Shown here: in pieces, positions 22,037 to 36,370 of the stretch | Position numbering within the stretch: the stretch's first letter is position 1 | Layout: the number at the start of each line of letters is the position of its first letter | NCBI RefSeq assembly: GCF_025399195.1 | Contig: NW_026252093.1 | Span: forward strand, 124,001-188,000 | DNA length: 64,000 nt | From: Umbelopsis ramanniana AG | Lineage: Eukaryota > Mucoromycota > Umbelopsidomycetes > Umbelopsidales > Umbelopsidaceae | Direction: 5' to 3' | Notes under the pieces: model-generated | Told to the model about the DNA's origin: nothing | What the model saw: only the letters and a program-made list of their open reading frames with translations | The model's database searches: none | Translations under genes and position numbers: made by a program

Positions 22037-23093
22037 TGTGGTAAAGAAGTGAGATGAGATGAAAGGCAGACAATAATGCCACCACCTAGTTTTATTATAT
22101 ATTTTTTCAGAAGGATATGCCTTTTTCGGAGAACCTTGGACAATAGGACCGTGACCTTTCGTGGGGCTGTTGGGAACAGAATCACAGCCAATTAAACATC
22201 GGATGAAGAAGTTCCGACTTAATATTTTTTTTTTTTTGAAGATCACAGCAGCCTATCTAAGTATGGTTATGTGCTCACCATTGGTTTTATTCTTCTATCT
22301 GCCTGCCTTCACAGTATTACCTTGCATTGCCTTAATCCATGTCTATGTGTATCCATGCATGCGACGTTTCACAAAAGGATAGGGGTAACCATGATCATGG
22401 CTGATATCAGGTAATCGATGGAATTCGAGCATTGCATTTGGCGCGCGAAGTGAAATGTTTTGTACAGACTTTAAAAGAAGCTTTTGTTTTTTTTTTTTTT
22501 TTCGAGATCAGTCAAGTCGATCCTTACCTAGGTAGTCCACTTTCAATGACATATCGCCTGTCCTGGCTGAAAACAGATCTTTGACATGATCTCATACAGC
22601 AGCTTCGATTATGCGTCGCCATCTTGTCCGCGCAATGTTGTCGGCTCTAACGACACAGGATTGTTTCCTTCGGCTAGTTGTACGGCAGGGGATAAACGTT
22701 GCTCAAATTCTTTCATTTCCCTTTTTCAGATCAAGCACGTCTATATTTGGATCGTCAAGTTGACCAGGTACCTGAGAGAGTGGTTGAAAGAACCAGGGAA
22801 CTGGCGGTGTTCTAAACAGAAATAGAAACACATTGGAAAGAGACTCCGGCTGAGAGTTTCCTACGAAGAAGCTGATCACTCTGCTAAATTAATGAAGAAA
22901 TCTAGACTTCATTTATTCAATCTTCTATGATTATTCTATACCGGCAAAGGTAGTTGTTCATCCATCTAAAAACATCCAAATAATTTATTTTAGCGGAATA
23001 AAGGACTTTGTGTTCCCATTAGACTTCAGGTCTCGAACAACGACTTTGGAGCATATGGGTTGGGGGCTGTGACTTGGAAGATCGGGCACTTTC
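22037..23093. other. Intergenic region upstream of the small ORF and downstream of MSH1
   Basis: About 1 kb without a supported gene. Poly-T tracts occur at about 22228 and 22488-22502. The right end is the 3' flank of MSH1. Confidence 0.5.
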
Positions 23094-26000
23094 CTACGCA
23101 TGTGAAGTCTTGACACGCCTGTGTATTTCAGCTCGTTGGGCTTCAAGCTTGGCCATAGTCTGATATGCTAACGATATGACTTGATCGGGTATTCCTTAGA
23201 GTCAATCGCCGCATGGAAGAGAGGACATTGGCGTGTTAGCTTTCTTTCAAGGTTTTTTTTTTTTTAACTTCTGTCGGCTGGATGGCCTAGCTGAGCTTTC
23301 CACAGAATAAAGATGGGTTACCTGCTATTTGTGCAACCTTAATGCCATGCGACTTCCGGCAAACACCAGGAGATATCCGATGGTTAAAGATGTAACCACC
23401 GCCCTGACTCAGATGCAGACACAGTTACTCATTTGAATATGGGCTGTATGGCAAATTTTTAACAACCGATCTCTTACCGCGTCTTCTTCAATGGTAGTTT
23501 TGTAATACGATATTCCTGAATAGTCGCCCTGTTGCAACATGTCAGTCAGATCATGATAGTGGGTAGCAAACAGTGTTCTGCACTGAGTATTTTCATGAAG
23601 ATAGTGTAAGATGGAATAAGCCAGAGAGACCCCATCATCTGTGGCTGTTCCACGTCCTACTTCGTCCATGATGACCTGAGAGCGTCTTAGTTCCAGCACG
23701 AAACCTCTCTACCTTCAAGCTACGCTATACTCACAAACGATTTTGACGTTGCGTTCTTCAGAATATTGGCCGTTTCCATCATTTCCACCATAAAGGTTGA
23801 CTGGTTTTGAGCGACATTATCAGAGGCACCAACCTATAATATCATTTTAATTTTTTGAAGGAGAGGGGATTTTTTGGTGTTCAGTTTCAGTTTTTGTGAG
23901 GTGCGCCATACTCGGACTAAGCTGGAATATACACGTACTCTGCTGAAGATGCGATCGGCTATGCCAATGTCTGCCCGTTTCGCCGGTACATAACTGCCAA
24001 TCTGCGCGAGTAAGAATGTGACCGCTACTTGTCGCAGGAAGGTGCTTTTGCCACCCATATTTGGCCTGCCATACGTACAGTTAGTAACCCTGAAACTATC
24101 TAAAGATCTAAAGAATGGTTTTTTTTTTTGACATACCCTGTCAGTAACCAAATTGATTGGTTGTCATGAATATGACAATCATTTTTGATAAACTGTCGTC
24201 CTCTATGATATAGGCCAGTCTCGACAACTGGGTGCCTGCCTCCCACGATTTGTACTGCATTTCCATTATTGACACTAGGCCGGACGAAATTATTGTCTAT
24301 TGCCAGCCTTGCGAATGAAGATAAGACATCCAATTGGGCGAATGCGCGACAGCTCCGTATGATGCCATTTGATTGCTCGAGGACCTTAAAAAAATGATAA
24401 GCTCAGTACTGAGGATAAGCCGATGGGTAGTACCGGCTGATTGATGTTGAAGCGGGTATGAAAACCTACCATGCCGCAAAGTTGCTCATACACCTGAGCT
24501 TCAAGTTCAATAATAGATGCAGCGGTGTTTTCAATGTCAACCGATAGCTTGGTCCATTCCTGTTTATCACAAATGGTTAGTACTTCATGTCGGTATATTG
24601 GGAATCCAGCATGAACCATTCAACCTCAATCTGGTATCTATGTTTAGTCCGCGTCTGATTTACAAGGGTTGCCTTGAAGGCATCTTTCAGTTTATGCGCA
24701 TGTCTATTTCCAACCTCAACAACGTGCTTGAATGCAGCGCTTGACATTAGGGTGACAGACGATCCTGTCAAAGTGATGTTTGTACCTGGGTGGTGTCGCA
24801 TAGTTGCTGAGAGAATAATCACTTACCACAAATGGCGCGTACCCTGTCATACAGCTCAGTCTTTTCTCGTTCAAGACCCATCAATTTCTTGTGCGTTGAC
24901 AATAGCTTTTTGTTGTAACTAGGTGATATCTTAAATCCATGTATTCAAAAACAATCTAGCATGCATGAAAAGGAAGAAAGCTCAATTTACCTCATGTTAA
25001 CATATCCATACTCTCTGTAATCTTTCGTGTTTCTGGAAAGGACGTAATTTTCGTCAATAGCTTTGGTAATGTAATCCACCAAATGGTCATGAGTATTCAG
25101 GGTATCCAACAAGGCAGACATAGCGCCATAGGGGCCGGCGGTTTCTGAGTGGACTGAATCCATCGTTTCATTTTGTAAATCTTGCAGAATCTGTTCTTTG
25201 ATAGTCTTCATTGCCTGAAACGTCCATTTGAGTTCCAAAAGGTCAGAATGTTGACCTTTTCTTAGTGAGAGTCGTTGTAGTGCTCGCTGGGCGTCGTTGC
25301 TTGATTTTAATGCCAATCGAATGTCATCTAGGAGCCCATTCCGGTTGTAAAAATACTCAACAATATCCAATCTCTTATTTACGGAATCCACTTTATTCAA
25401 GGGCGAGACTACCCATGACCAACATTAGTATCATAGCCGATATTGTTCCCTTGAAGGACATAACGCTTACCCAGCCAACGATTCAGTAACCGCGAACCTG
25501 CACTGGTAGAGGTACAATCTATAACACCGAGCAGACTGTCCGCTTTCTTGCCTTCCCGTATGCTAGAAAGAATTTCGAGGGAGGTCATAGTGGAGCTGTC
25601 AATTCGCAACACCTCTTGAGGATCAAACTTTATAGGCTTTTGTAACATTGGGTGACGCCCAAGCTGTGTGCTATCAACGTAATCAATGAGTGCCTGAGCA
25701 GCGGCTACTTCTATATCGCTAAAAGTAGGTGATTCCAGCTCCGGTTCCAAGTCCATGAAATTAGATTGTGTGGTAAGTGAAGGAACGTCAGTCCATTTTT
25801 CGGTCATAGCTGAGAGATTTTGTCTTCCACTAACTGCATCGTATATTTCATTAGGTCGAAAGGTTACAGCTGGTCGATTAATTTTCTGAAGTATTTGATG
25901 AATTGGATGATCAACTTGACTTTCCAGCCACGCAGGAAGGAGGATTTCCCTTGGACGAATGCGCGCCAGATCGTCTTCTAATTGTAAAAGATCCGAGCTT

Positions 26001-26758
26001 TGCATATTAAAATCTCCAACCGACATATCGATCCATGCCAATCCGATCGACTGATTTTCGATGTCGATGGCAAGTAAATAGTTGTACTCATGGGCATCGA
26101 GAAATTGCTCTTCCACTAATGTTCCCGGTGTGATAATTCGGGTGATTTTTCGCTTGATGTGGCCACTGACAGTTGTATACTGCTCACATAGTGCGACATT
26201 TGCTTTCACCCGATTCACTAGAATTTCCAGATATCTATCCAGCGATCTTGACGGAAAACCGGCAAAGTGAACAATGGTACCGGTTGTGATTTCCTTCTTT
26301 GTCAGTTTTAGATCAAGCTGAGAGGCAAAGTTGGCTGCATGCTGTTCATAGAGCTCATAGAAATCGCCAACTTGCATCAGAAGCACGCAAGTAGGGTATT
26401 TTTCGGTGTATTCACGAACCGCATCCAAGACAACAGATCCGGTTGGCGCCCTTAATAACGGAAGGGGGGTATTTGAATCTATCTCGAGCAATGCATTACT
26501 GTTGTCTATTAAACCTTGGCCGCTTTCAGTGTTAGTATTTTGAGGTGTTTTGGAAGTTGCTGTCGACACTGGTGGGTTGGTCTGTCGGGTGAAAAGGTCG
26601 TCTGCCTGACCTTTCGTGACCTTTTTTGAACATGGTGGGGAGCTAATGAACGTTCTACGCGAGGCTCCACAAAGGACTGTTGGCCGAATGTTAGTGTACA
26701 CTCTGCAATGCTTGGCGTAACCATAGGTAGACGCTGCTAGTCGTACTCTAGGAAACAT
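23094..26758 (-). CDS. MSH1: Mitochondrial MutS homologue MSH1
   Basis: DNA mismatch-repair ATPase that protects mitochondrial DNA. Eleven exons on the minus strand give 960 aa, matching yeast Msh1. Exon ends are 26758-25471, 25408-24991, 24918-24827, 24764-24625, 24559-24470, 24384-24137, 24065-23939, 23833-23735, 23675-23478, 23403-23322 and 23194-23094. The start of exon 4 is the least certain, since a second in-frame acceptor would leave a 41-nt intron. The first 40 residues are Arg-rich and lack acids ([19 protein letters not shown]), a mitochondrial presequence. The mismatch-binding motif appears as [12 protein letters not shown], where Phe and Glu contact DNA. The ATPase has Walker [14 protein letters not shown] near residue 760, Walker [16 protein letters not shown] and the signature ATHYHDL. 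It is divergently transcribed from THI6 with 134 bp between starts. Confidence 0.95.
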
Positions 26759-26892
26759 TTCGCGCCTGTTCGGTAAGAGTCGGCAAGGGCGTCAAACGTT
26801 TCATGCTGTGTCCGGCATGACTGCTGATCGGACTGCCCTGTCCCCAAATACTGTCGAAATTGTTGCTCGAGATCAATCGCAACATAATCACC
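26759..26892. promoter_or_regulatory. 134-bp bidirectional promoter, MSH1 / THI6
   Basis: The only sequence between the start codons of two divergent genes, so it must hold both 5' leaders and core promoters, unless transcription starts inside the neighbour. I see no obvious TATA box. Co-regulation is not implied by this alone. Confidence 0.6.
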
Positions 26893-28818
26893 ATGTCAGT
26901 AAAGCCTCAAGTTGACTATACGTTATATCTCGTCACAGAACGCTCTCTGCTACCCAACGGTCATGAATTTTTAACTCATTTAGAATCGTGCCTCAAAGGA
27001 GGGGTGACCTTAGTGCAACTTCGAGAAAAGAATCTCGATACTAGACCGTTTATCGACCTTGCCCGGAAAACAAAAGAGATAACTCAAAGGTACAATGTCC
27101 CTCTCATTATCAACGACCGTGTCGATGTTGCTCTTGCAGTCGATGCTGAGGGAGTCCATGTTGGCCAAGATGATATGACATTGGCTCAGGTCAGGAATTT
27201 CATTGGCCCTAATAAAATTATCGGTGTCTCAGTGAACAATGTGAAGGAGGCCCAAGATGCCATCAGCGGAGGTGCAGATTATCTCGGGATTGGTGCAGTC
27301 TGGTTCACAAGTACAAAAAAGCTGTCCAAGAAACCACTTGGAGTCGATGGTGTTCAAGGTAAGCAATTGCATCAATTCGTTCTACACAGCGCTGAACATC
27401 ACGATACTCATAACCTCTCCATCATATATAGCTATTCTTCAAGCAATGGGTGATGCCAATGTCCAGACAGTTGCGATTGGTGGGATAAATCAGCAAAACA
27501 CACCACAACTTATGGCCAAAACAAGTGTTGACGGCAGACATTTGGATGGTATTGCTGTAGTTTCGGCGATAATGTCGTCAACTGAACCGGAGCAGACGTG
27601 TAAGGATTTTGCTGGCGTTGTTCGTCATTATGTTAACAAATGCGCAAAGTCTGGCACACCCATCCAGGAACAACGAGATACGAAGGAAATGATCGAAAAT
27701 ATCATTAAACTTGTACCTACTATCCGACAGAAAGGTCCTTTGGTGCATCATATCACTAGTAAGTTGCTCAGAAGAAAATATCATTTCTTCTTAGTGAGAG
27801 GTCATTGTACTCAGTCCGTTCAATAACAATTTGTTACGGTAGATAACGTGGTCATCAACGATAATGCTAACGCCACATTGGCACTCGGGGCTTCACCTAT
27901 CATGGCAACCCACCCCGAAGATGTAAAAGATCTTGCCGCCGTAAACGGCGCCATGGTCCTCAACATGGGCACCGTGGATGAGACCATCACTAACGCCATG
28001 GTTCTTGCTGCACAAGAGAATGTCACTCATGGAAACCCAGTCATTTTCGATCCAGTTGGTGCGGTTGCAACGAACCTCCGCAAGAAGGTCTCGGCCAGAT
28101 TTTTACAGGAATGTGAGTTCACGGTCATCAAAGGCAATGCAGGTGAAATTCTTGGCTTGGCTGGAAAAGGAGGAAAATCCCGAGGTGTTGATTCCGTAGG
28201 AACAGATGACGAGTCTATTGCTGCGCAGGCTGTAAGGGAACTGGCCAAGAAGCATAGTAAGTGTATATTAAGTTTGTTGTTTAGGTCTCTTTGAGGTCAG
28301 ATTTGACTCCTAAAATTTTATAGAATGCGTAGTCGGAATGACGGGTGTCATCGATTACATATCAGATGGTCAGCGAGTGATAGCCCTCGAGAACGGTCAC
28401 GAACTCATGGCCAGTATAACTGGAAGCGGCTGTATGGCAACGACAGTTGTAGGATGCTTCGCAGCAAGTAAGTTATTGTGTCATTAAATAATGTGAAACA
28501 AAATGACTTGGTCTGACCCCGCCTCCATCAGTCGAAAACTCGGACATTCTATTGGCAACCATTGCGGCGTATGGAACGTTCTAATTTCTGATTTTTGCCA
28601 CAATATTGATACGGTGTTTACTGATCACGCTTTGTATTCCTCTCTACCATGATAGCATAACGACTCTCAATATTGCGTCTGAGCTGGCGGCGAAAAGAGA
28701 AGATGTCCAAGGGCCCGGTACATTTAGATCGGCTCTAATTGATGAACTCTACAAATTGAGTAAAGCTCCTGAGACTATTCGCAGCGCAGCTAGAATGCGA
28801 TGGCTTGACTTGGTGTGA
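26893..28818 (+). CDS. THI6: Thiamine-phosphate synthase / hydroxyethylthiazole kinase
   Basis: Bifunctional thiamine enzyme. The ThiE half joins HMP-pyrophosphate and thiazole-phosphate to thiamine phosphate, and the ThiM half phosphorylates hydroxyethylthiazole. Six exons (26893-27358, 27432-27758, 27843-28256, 28324-28467, 28532-28568, 28656-28818) give 516 aa. ThiE motifs are [33 protein letters not shown] and [16 protein letters not shown] in the first 155 residues, then [12 protein letters not shown]. ThiM begins around residue 255 ([20 protein letters not shown]) with [25 protein letters not shown] and TGSGCMATT, whose Cys is the catalytic residue. It supplies the step after THI20, which lies about 8 kb away on the other strand. 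The start is the ATG of [16 protein letters not shown], preceded by in-frame sequence that lacks an upstream ATG. Confidence 0.95.
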
Positions 28819-28948
28819 GATCACCGGTTGAGACCAAAAGAGTGTAAATTCTCATAACAGGCCCCGCAGTTCCAATAAATAATAGTGGTAAACCCCCAAA
28901 ATTTTGTAATTCTTTGTTCATTCTTACTTCTTTTTCACCACCCCAAAA

Positions 28949-29487
28949 ATGACTGTGAACAATGAAGAAAAAGAAAGCCTCCTTCAGGGTACGGTCACAA
29001 TATCTTTAGTCTTGTATTACCACCGCACTACACAGCATAGCTCCTTCTCTGACACTATTCGTTAGTTTTCAAAATATTTGACAAAAATGGTGATGGAAAT
29101 GTGAGTATACAAGAGTTCACTCAAGTCCTAGAGCATCTCGGCGTCACTTCCAGCCAAACAGAAGCGAAAGCGATCATCAAGCGAGTTGGTCGACAAAACT
29201 CAACTAGCATGAATTTCGAGGAGTTCGTTGATGCCATTGAAGCCACCACTACAAGTGCTCATGACCATTCTGGCATTGAAGATGAGGAGCAGCTGCGAGA
29301 CTGCTTTCGAGCGTTCGACAAAAACGGAGATGGTCGTATTAGTTTCGACGAGTTGGCTATGGCCATGAAGGAGCTCGGAGAGGACATGACCCGCGAAGAA
29401 CTCGAAGAAATGATGCGAGATGGTGATGCTGATAAAGACGGCATGATTGATTTTGAAGAGTTCAAGCGGCTCATGCCCACGGCATAG
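28949..29487 (+). CDS. Calmodulin-like EF-hand protein
   Basis: Small calcium-binding protein of 153 aa from two exons (28949-28988 and 29066-29487). The first exon encodes MTVNNEEKESLLQ. Three EF-hand loops look functional: DKNGDGNVSIQE, DKNGDGRISFDE and DADKDGMIDFEE. The second hand is degenerate (GRQNSTSMNFEE), losing ligands. The central helix is long and the end (FKRLMPTA) lacks the calmodulin tail. It is therefore a distinct calmodulin-like or troponin-C-like protein and not the second copy of the calmodulin gene at 19.7-20.6 kb. Its target is unknown. Confidence 0.9.
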
Positions 29488-32113
<2,626 letters not shown>

Positions 32114-32525
32114 TTTTTTTTTTAAAACAATGCTTTTTTCCATATTGTGTTCTTCACGCTAATCTATATACTATAGACATAGATCACTGACATAAAACCC
32201 TTGTATATTTCTTATTTCACTTCCACCATACAAAAAATCAATTTTTGAAATTATTCCATATTCCGTTATGTCCGTTTTACCTGTGTACCGACAAACAGGA
32301 TCCATCATCCACATTTTCGCTAAATCCGTCCGTCTGGCAGGGTGACAAAGCACGACATTCAAAGGCGTAGTTAGTGGGGGTTGAAAACCCTGTTACAATC
32401 GAGGTTTTTTTTTTATAATGTGCAACTGTGGCACAAAGAGGGATGGGAAAACGTTGAAGTTATTATACAGAATATGGAGAATAAGTGGGAAGGATGCAAT
32501 GTATTTCTCTGGGTTGAAACGCTTT
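32114..32525. other. Convergent 3' region, ATP sulfurylase / phosphoglycerate dehydrogenase
   Basis: About 410 nt between two stop codons of converging genes. It holds both 3' UTRs and T- or A-rich tracts (32115-32123, 32403-32413). No gene is seen. Confidence 0.5.
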
Positions 32526-34060
32526 CTAGTAAAGAACACGAGTCTTGATGTTGGCGCGTGTATTTGAAATTCGGTGGTTGATGATTTCAATTTGTTCCTC
32601 AGTGACCTGGGTGATATCGGCCATCAAATAAGCAATGGCGCCCTTTGAATCGGAGTATTGTTTGTCAACATTATGGTCAGCAAAGATCTCGTTGATTTCC
32701 TAAAAACCCAACTCATTGGTTAGAATATAGATTTGGCAGTCAATGATAATCGCTGATCTAAACACTTGCCTTAAGCACACCAGGAATATTCTGATGGATA
32801 TACAGAACACGAACGGTGTTGCTTTCCTCTTCATTGATAACGCGAAGGTCGATTTCAGGGAAGTTGACGGCATTGATAGAAGTACCCTGGTTGATGAACT
32901 TGGTCAAGGCGGTGGAAACTTCAATACCAATCATAGATTGAGCCTCTTCAGTGGAGCCACCGATATGTGGGGTCATGATAAGGTTCTTGCATTCGAGCAA
33001 GTCATTGTACTCGGTAAAGTGAGGACCATTGGAAGCGGGCTCCTTAGGGTAAACATCAATGGCAGCTCCAGAAAGGTGACCAGATTTGAGACCCTTGACC
33101 AGAGCAGGAATCTGGACGACAGTTCCACGAGCATTATTCAGCAAATAAGCACCCTTCTTCATGTAGCCCATAATTTCCCTTTCGCCAATCATGTTTTTGG
33201 TCTCTTCAAGTTCGGGAACATGGAGAGTGACAAAATCGGAAATAGACAACAGCTCCTCCAAACTTTCCTTTTGCTTGGCAGTTCCGAGAGGCATGATTTG
33301 AAGAACATCGTAGAAGTAGACAGTCATACCCATGGACTCAGCCAAGACAGATAGCTGTGAGCCAATATGACCGTAACCTACAATACCGAGGACCTTGCCA
33401 CGGATCTCGAAGCAGTTGGCAGACACCTTGTTCCAGATTTTCTGGTGCATTTCATTGCTACGGTCTCCCAGTTGGCGGGCAAGAACAATGATCTCTCCAA
33501 TGACAAGTTCGGCAACAGAACGTGAGTTGCTGAAGGGGGAGTTGAAAACACATACCTATCGCATGCAATCTGGTTTAGAAGGTTTGGTCCAATCATATTT
33601 TATATCCAGATTAGATTGTGGACTGTTACTTACACCTTGCTTGGCAGCAGCGTCGAGGTCGACCTGGTTAGTACCAATACAGAAACAACCAATGGCAATC
33701 AATTCCTTAGCCGCGTCGAGAACTTGCTTAGTCAACTTGGTCTTGGAGCGGATACCGATAACATGGACATCCTTAATCTTTTCGAGCAACTCATCGCCAG
33801 CAAGCGCCTTGGTGTAGGTCTCAACCTATCGATATGAAGAGAAATACCACATTAGACTTCTGATGGAAACCAATTCCTTTCCCTCCAACTGCAACCCTTA
33901 CCTGATAGCCTTGCTTCTTGAATGCATCGACAGCGGTCTGGTTGATGTTTTCCAACAGAAGAATCTTGACTTCAGAGGTATTGAAAGGTCTCAACACCTT
34001 TGGCTTCTGCTGAGAAAACGATCCACTGCGCTGTCTAGGTTCTTCAGGAGCTTGGTCCAT
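32526..34060 (-). CDS. SER3: D-3-phosphoglycerate dehydrogenase
   Basis: Oxidises 3-phosphoglycerate, the committed step of serine synthesis. Four exons on the minus strand (34060-33902, 33825-33634, 33555-32770, 32699-32526) give 436 aa. The first 25 residues form a Ser/Arg-rich head (MDQAPEEPRQRSGSFSQQKP), common in fungal enzymes. The NAD-binding fold has IVGYGHIGSQLS, and the catalytic residues are in NNARGTVV and TPHIGGSTEEAQ. A C-terminal ACT domain (IPGVLKEINEIFADHNV ... ITQVTEEQIEII) suggests serine feedback. The third intron begins GCAAGT instead of GT, a GC-AG intron; the protein is continuous only if this is used. It is head-to-head with MET2, and serine feeds sulfur amino-acid synthesis. 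Confidence 0.95.
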
Positions 34061-34350
34061 TGTGAATAAAGTTTAAAAACTGAAAATGAGTTTTCGAAAG
34101 AAAAGAGTAGAGTGCGGAGGAAGGTCTTAAAAAGTATTACTTTTTATACGTCAAGCACACCTTGCAGACGGAGTATGAATCATCTGTATTTTTTTGTCTT
34201 GCATTTTTGTGTGATGAATTGTGAGTGATTATTTTGTGACTGCTTAAGATGAGCAGTTTTGACCATTGAACTTCGGTCTTTCGTTGTTAACGTCTATTCC
34301 CTGAAGACCAGTTCTTGATCATTTAAACAATTGCACAAACCTTATTCCTG
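34061..34350. promoter_or_regulatory. Shared 290-bp promoter, SER3 / MET2
   Basis: The only sequence between two divergent start codons. It contains AT-rich stretches (AAAAAGTATTACTTTTTATA near 34131-34150) that could serve as a core element. No specific factor site is assigned. Confidence 0.5.
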
Positions 34351-36085
34351 ATGTCAGAGCTTAAAAATTATGACACAGCAAAAGAGATCCCTCCAGAGCT
34401 GAAGAAAAACCACCTGGTGGGATTGATTCCAGAGCAAAATATCACCATCATTGACCAATTCACTCTGGAAACGGGAGTCACAATCCACAACGTACCGATA
34501 GCATGGAAAACGTTTGGAAAATTGAACGAAACGGCAGACAACGTTATGGTAATTTGCCATGCCCTGACTGGAAGCGCGGATGTCGAAGACTGGTAAGTTA
34601 ACCTCGAGAACAGGACCATGCTATTCCATGCCTTGAGGGATAGTCGTTTATCGGGATTCTCACCGGCATTGTTTTCTAGGTGGGGACCATTGATCGGGCC
34701 GAACCTTGCGTTTGATACCACAAAGTTCTTCATTTTCTGCGCCAACGTCCTCGGCTCACCATACGGATCTGCATCGCCATTGACGATTAACTCGGAAACT
34801 GGCGAACAGTATGGTCCCGAGTTTCCATTGGTCAGCGTACGGGATGATGTTCGACTTCATCGAGTCATTTTGGATTCTCTCGGAATCAAGAGCGTTGCAA
34901 TCTGTATAGGTGGTTCCATGGGCGGAATGCAGGTGAGTTTTATTACTAGGAGGGCATATATAAGGGGCATGTTTGAAACTGAATGTCACCTGAATGATTG
35001 ATTTAGGTTTTGGAATGGGCTCAGCAAGGAGACTATGTTAAAAACATTGTGCCTATCGCTACTTCTGGTCGTCATTCAGCTTGGGGGATCAGTTGGGGTG
35101 AAGCTCAAAGACAGTCCATATATAGTGACCCATTTTATGGTTGGTATATTACCTTACTGGGAGATATAAAATTTCCCATTCATCGACGAAATTGGGACAA
35201 TCATAAATTTACTAACGCCATTTCTCTAGCTGATGGGTATTATACAGAGCAAGCAAAACCAAATGTTGGATTGGCAGCCGCGCGCATGTCCGCTTTGCTT
35301 ACTTATCGATCCAGAAACTCTTTTGAATCGAGATTTGGTCGAAACGCTGCCGGTGGTCGGTACAAAGACAACATTGCTCGACCGGCATCCCCACGCGAAG
35401 CTAATGTCATGATGCACAATGATGGTCACAAAAGCTCATCAGGCACCCGTTCTTCCCATGCTGGATCCAAAAAATCGACCACTGAGACGTCTACTAACGA
35501 GACATCCTCCAATGGAACCACACATACCACGATTAATGACCCTCCAATCCCAACTCCATTCGTTTTCTCAGCTCAGTCCTATCTTAGATATCAAGGAGAC
35601 AAGTTCATCAATCGATTCGATGCCAACTGTTACATTGCATTGACCAGAAAAATGGACACCCACGATCTAGGACGCGGTCGTGGAATTTATGAAGAAGTCC
35701 TGGCAGACATAAAGCAAAATGCATTAGTCATTGGTAAGTTTGGCAATATAGATCCTTTTTTTTTTTCTAGAACTTAATATGAATCATCATTGTTGCTCTA
35801 GGTATTGAGTCTGACGGTCTATTTACTATATCCGAACAATACGAGCTAGCAGAATTCATTCCCAATTCTGAAATGGTGGTGATTCAATCACCAGACGGCC
35901 ATGATGGATTCTTACTCGAATTTGATCAAATCAACAAAAACATATTACGATTCATTCAGAGAGTTCTTCCTGACATTTACGAAAACTCGTTGGTTTCTGA
36001 AAAAGAAGTAGAAGAACAAGAAACCTTGAAGGCAACCAAAACCAGTTTGTTTGGAGAAGCCGAAGTAGATATTACTCAATGGTAG
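34351..36085 (+). CDS. MET2: Homoserine O-acetyltransferase
   Basis: Makes O-acetylhomoserine from homoserine and acetyl-CoA, the acceptor for sulfide in homocysteine synthesis. Five exons (34351-34592, 34680-34932, 35007-35139, 35230-35733, 35802-36085) give 471 aa. The alpha/beta-hydrolase core shows CHALTGSADVEDWWGPLIGP, the nucleophile elbow GGSMGGMQ, and the acid and base in ESDGLFT and PDGHDGFLLE. A Ser/Thr/Asn-rich insert (HKSSSGTRSSHAGSKKSTTE and beyond) interrupts the core near residues 260-310; similar inserts occur in fungal MET2 proteins. The third intron is 90 nt with no in-frame stop, so unspliced mRNA would add 30 residues. The family pattern (SDPFY then ADGYYT) favours splicing. 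Confidence 0.95.
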
Positions 36086-36370
36086 ATACAGTATAGAATA
36101 ATAAAAAGTCTCAAGCAGCATTGTAATACGACTATTACACCTTATGAAATTTATATTATATTAAAGTTGCAAATGGAAGAACATCCAATCACTCATCGTA
36201 TCGAATGCAACACCTCATTGACCATGCTGATCTGAATAAGTACAAAGTACACAGTTACGCTAACTGGATGAGCATATGGGTTGGCAAATTTAAAAGAAAC
36301 AACAGAGAAAAAAAAAAATACCATTATCTAATAAGACATTATACAAAGCATTGTTAGTTATAACTAGTTT

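Noticed and set aside
24786-24826. 41-nt intron before MSH1 exon 4
   Set aside because: Possible, but a second acceptor giving a 62-nt intron is in the same frame and of ordinary length here; I kept the longer one and noted the doubt.
32743-33354. 203-codon plus-strand frame over the phosphoglycerate dehydrogenase gene
   Set aside because: Same cause; the minus strand encodes the conserved NAD-binding fold and catalytic motifs.
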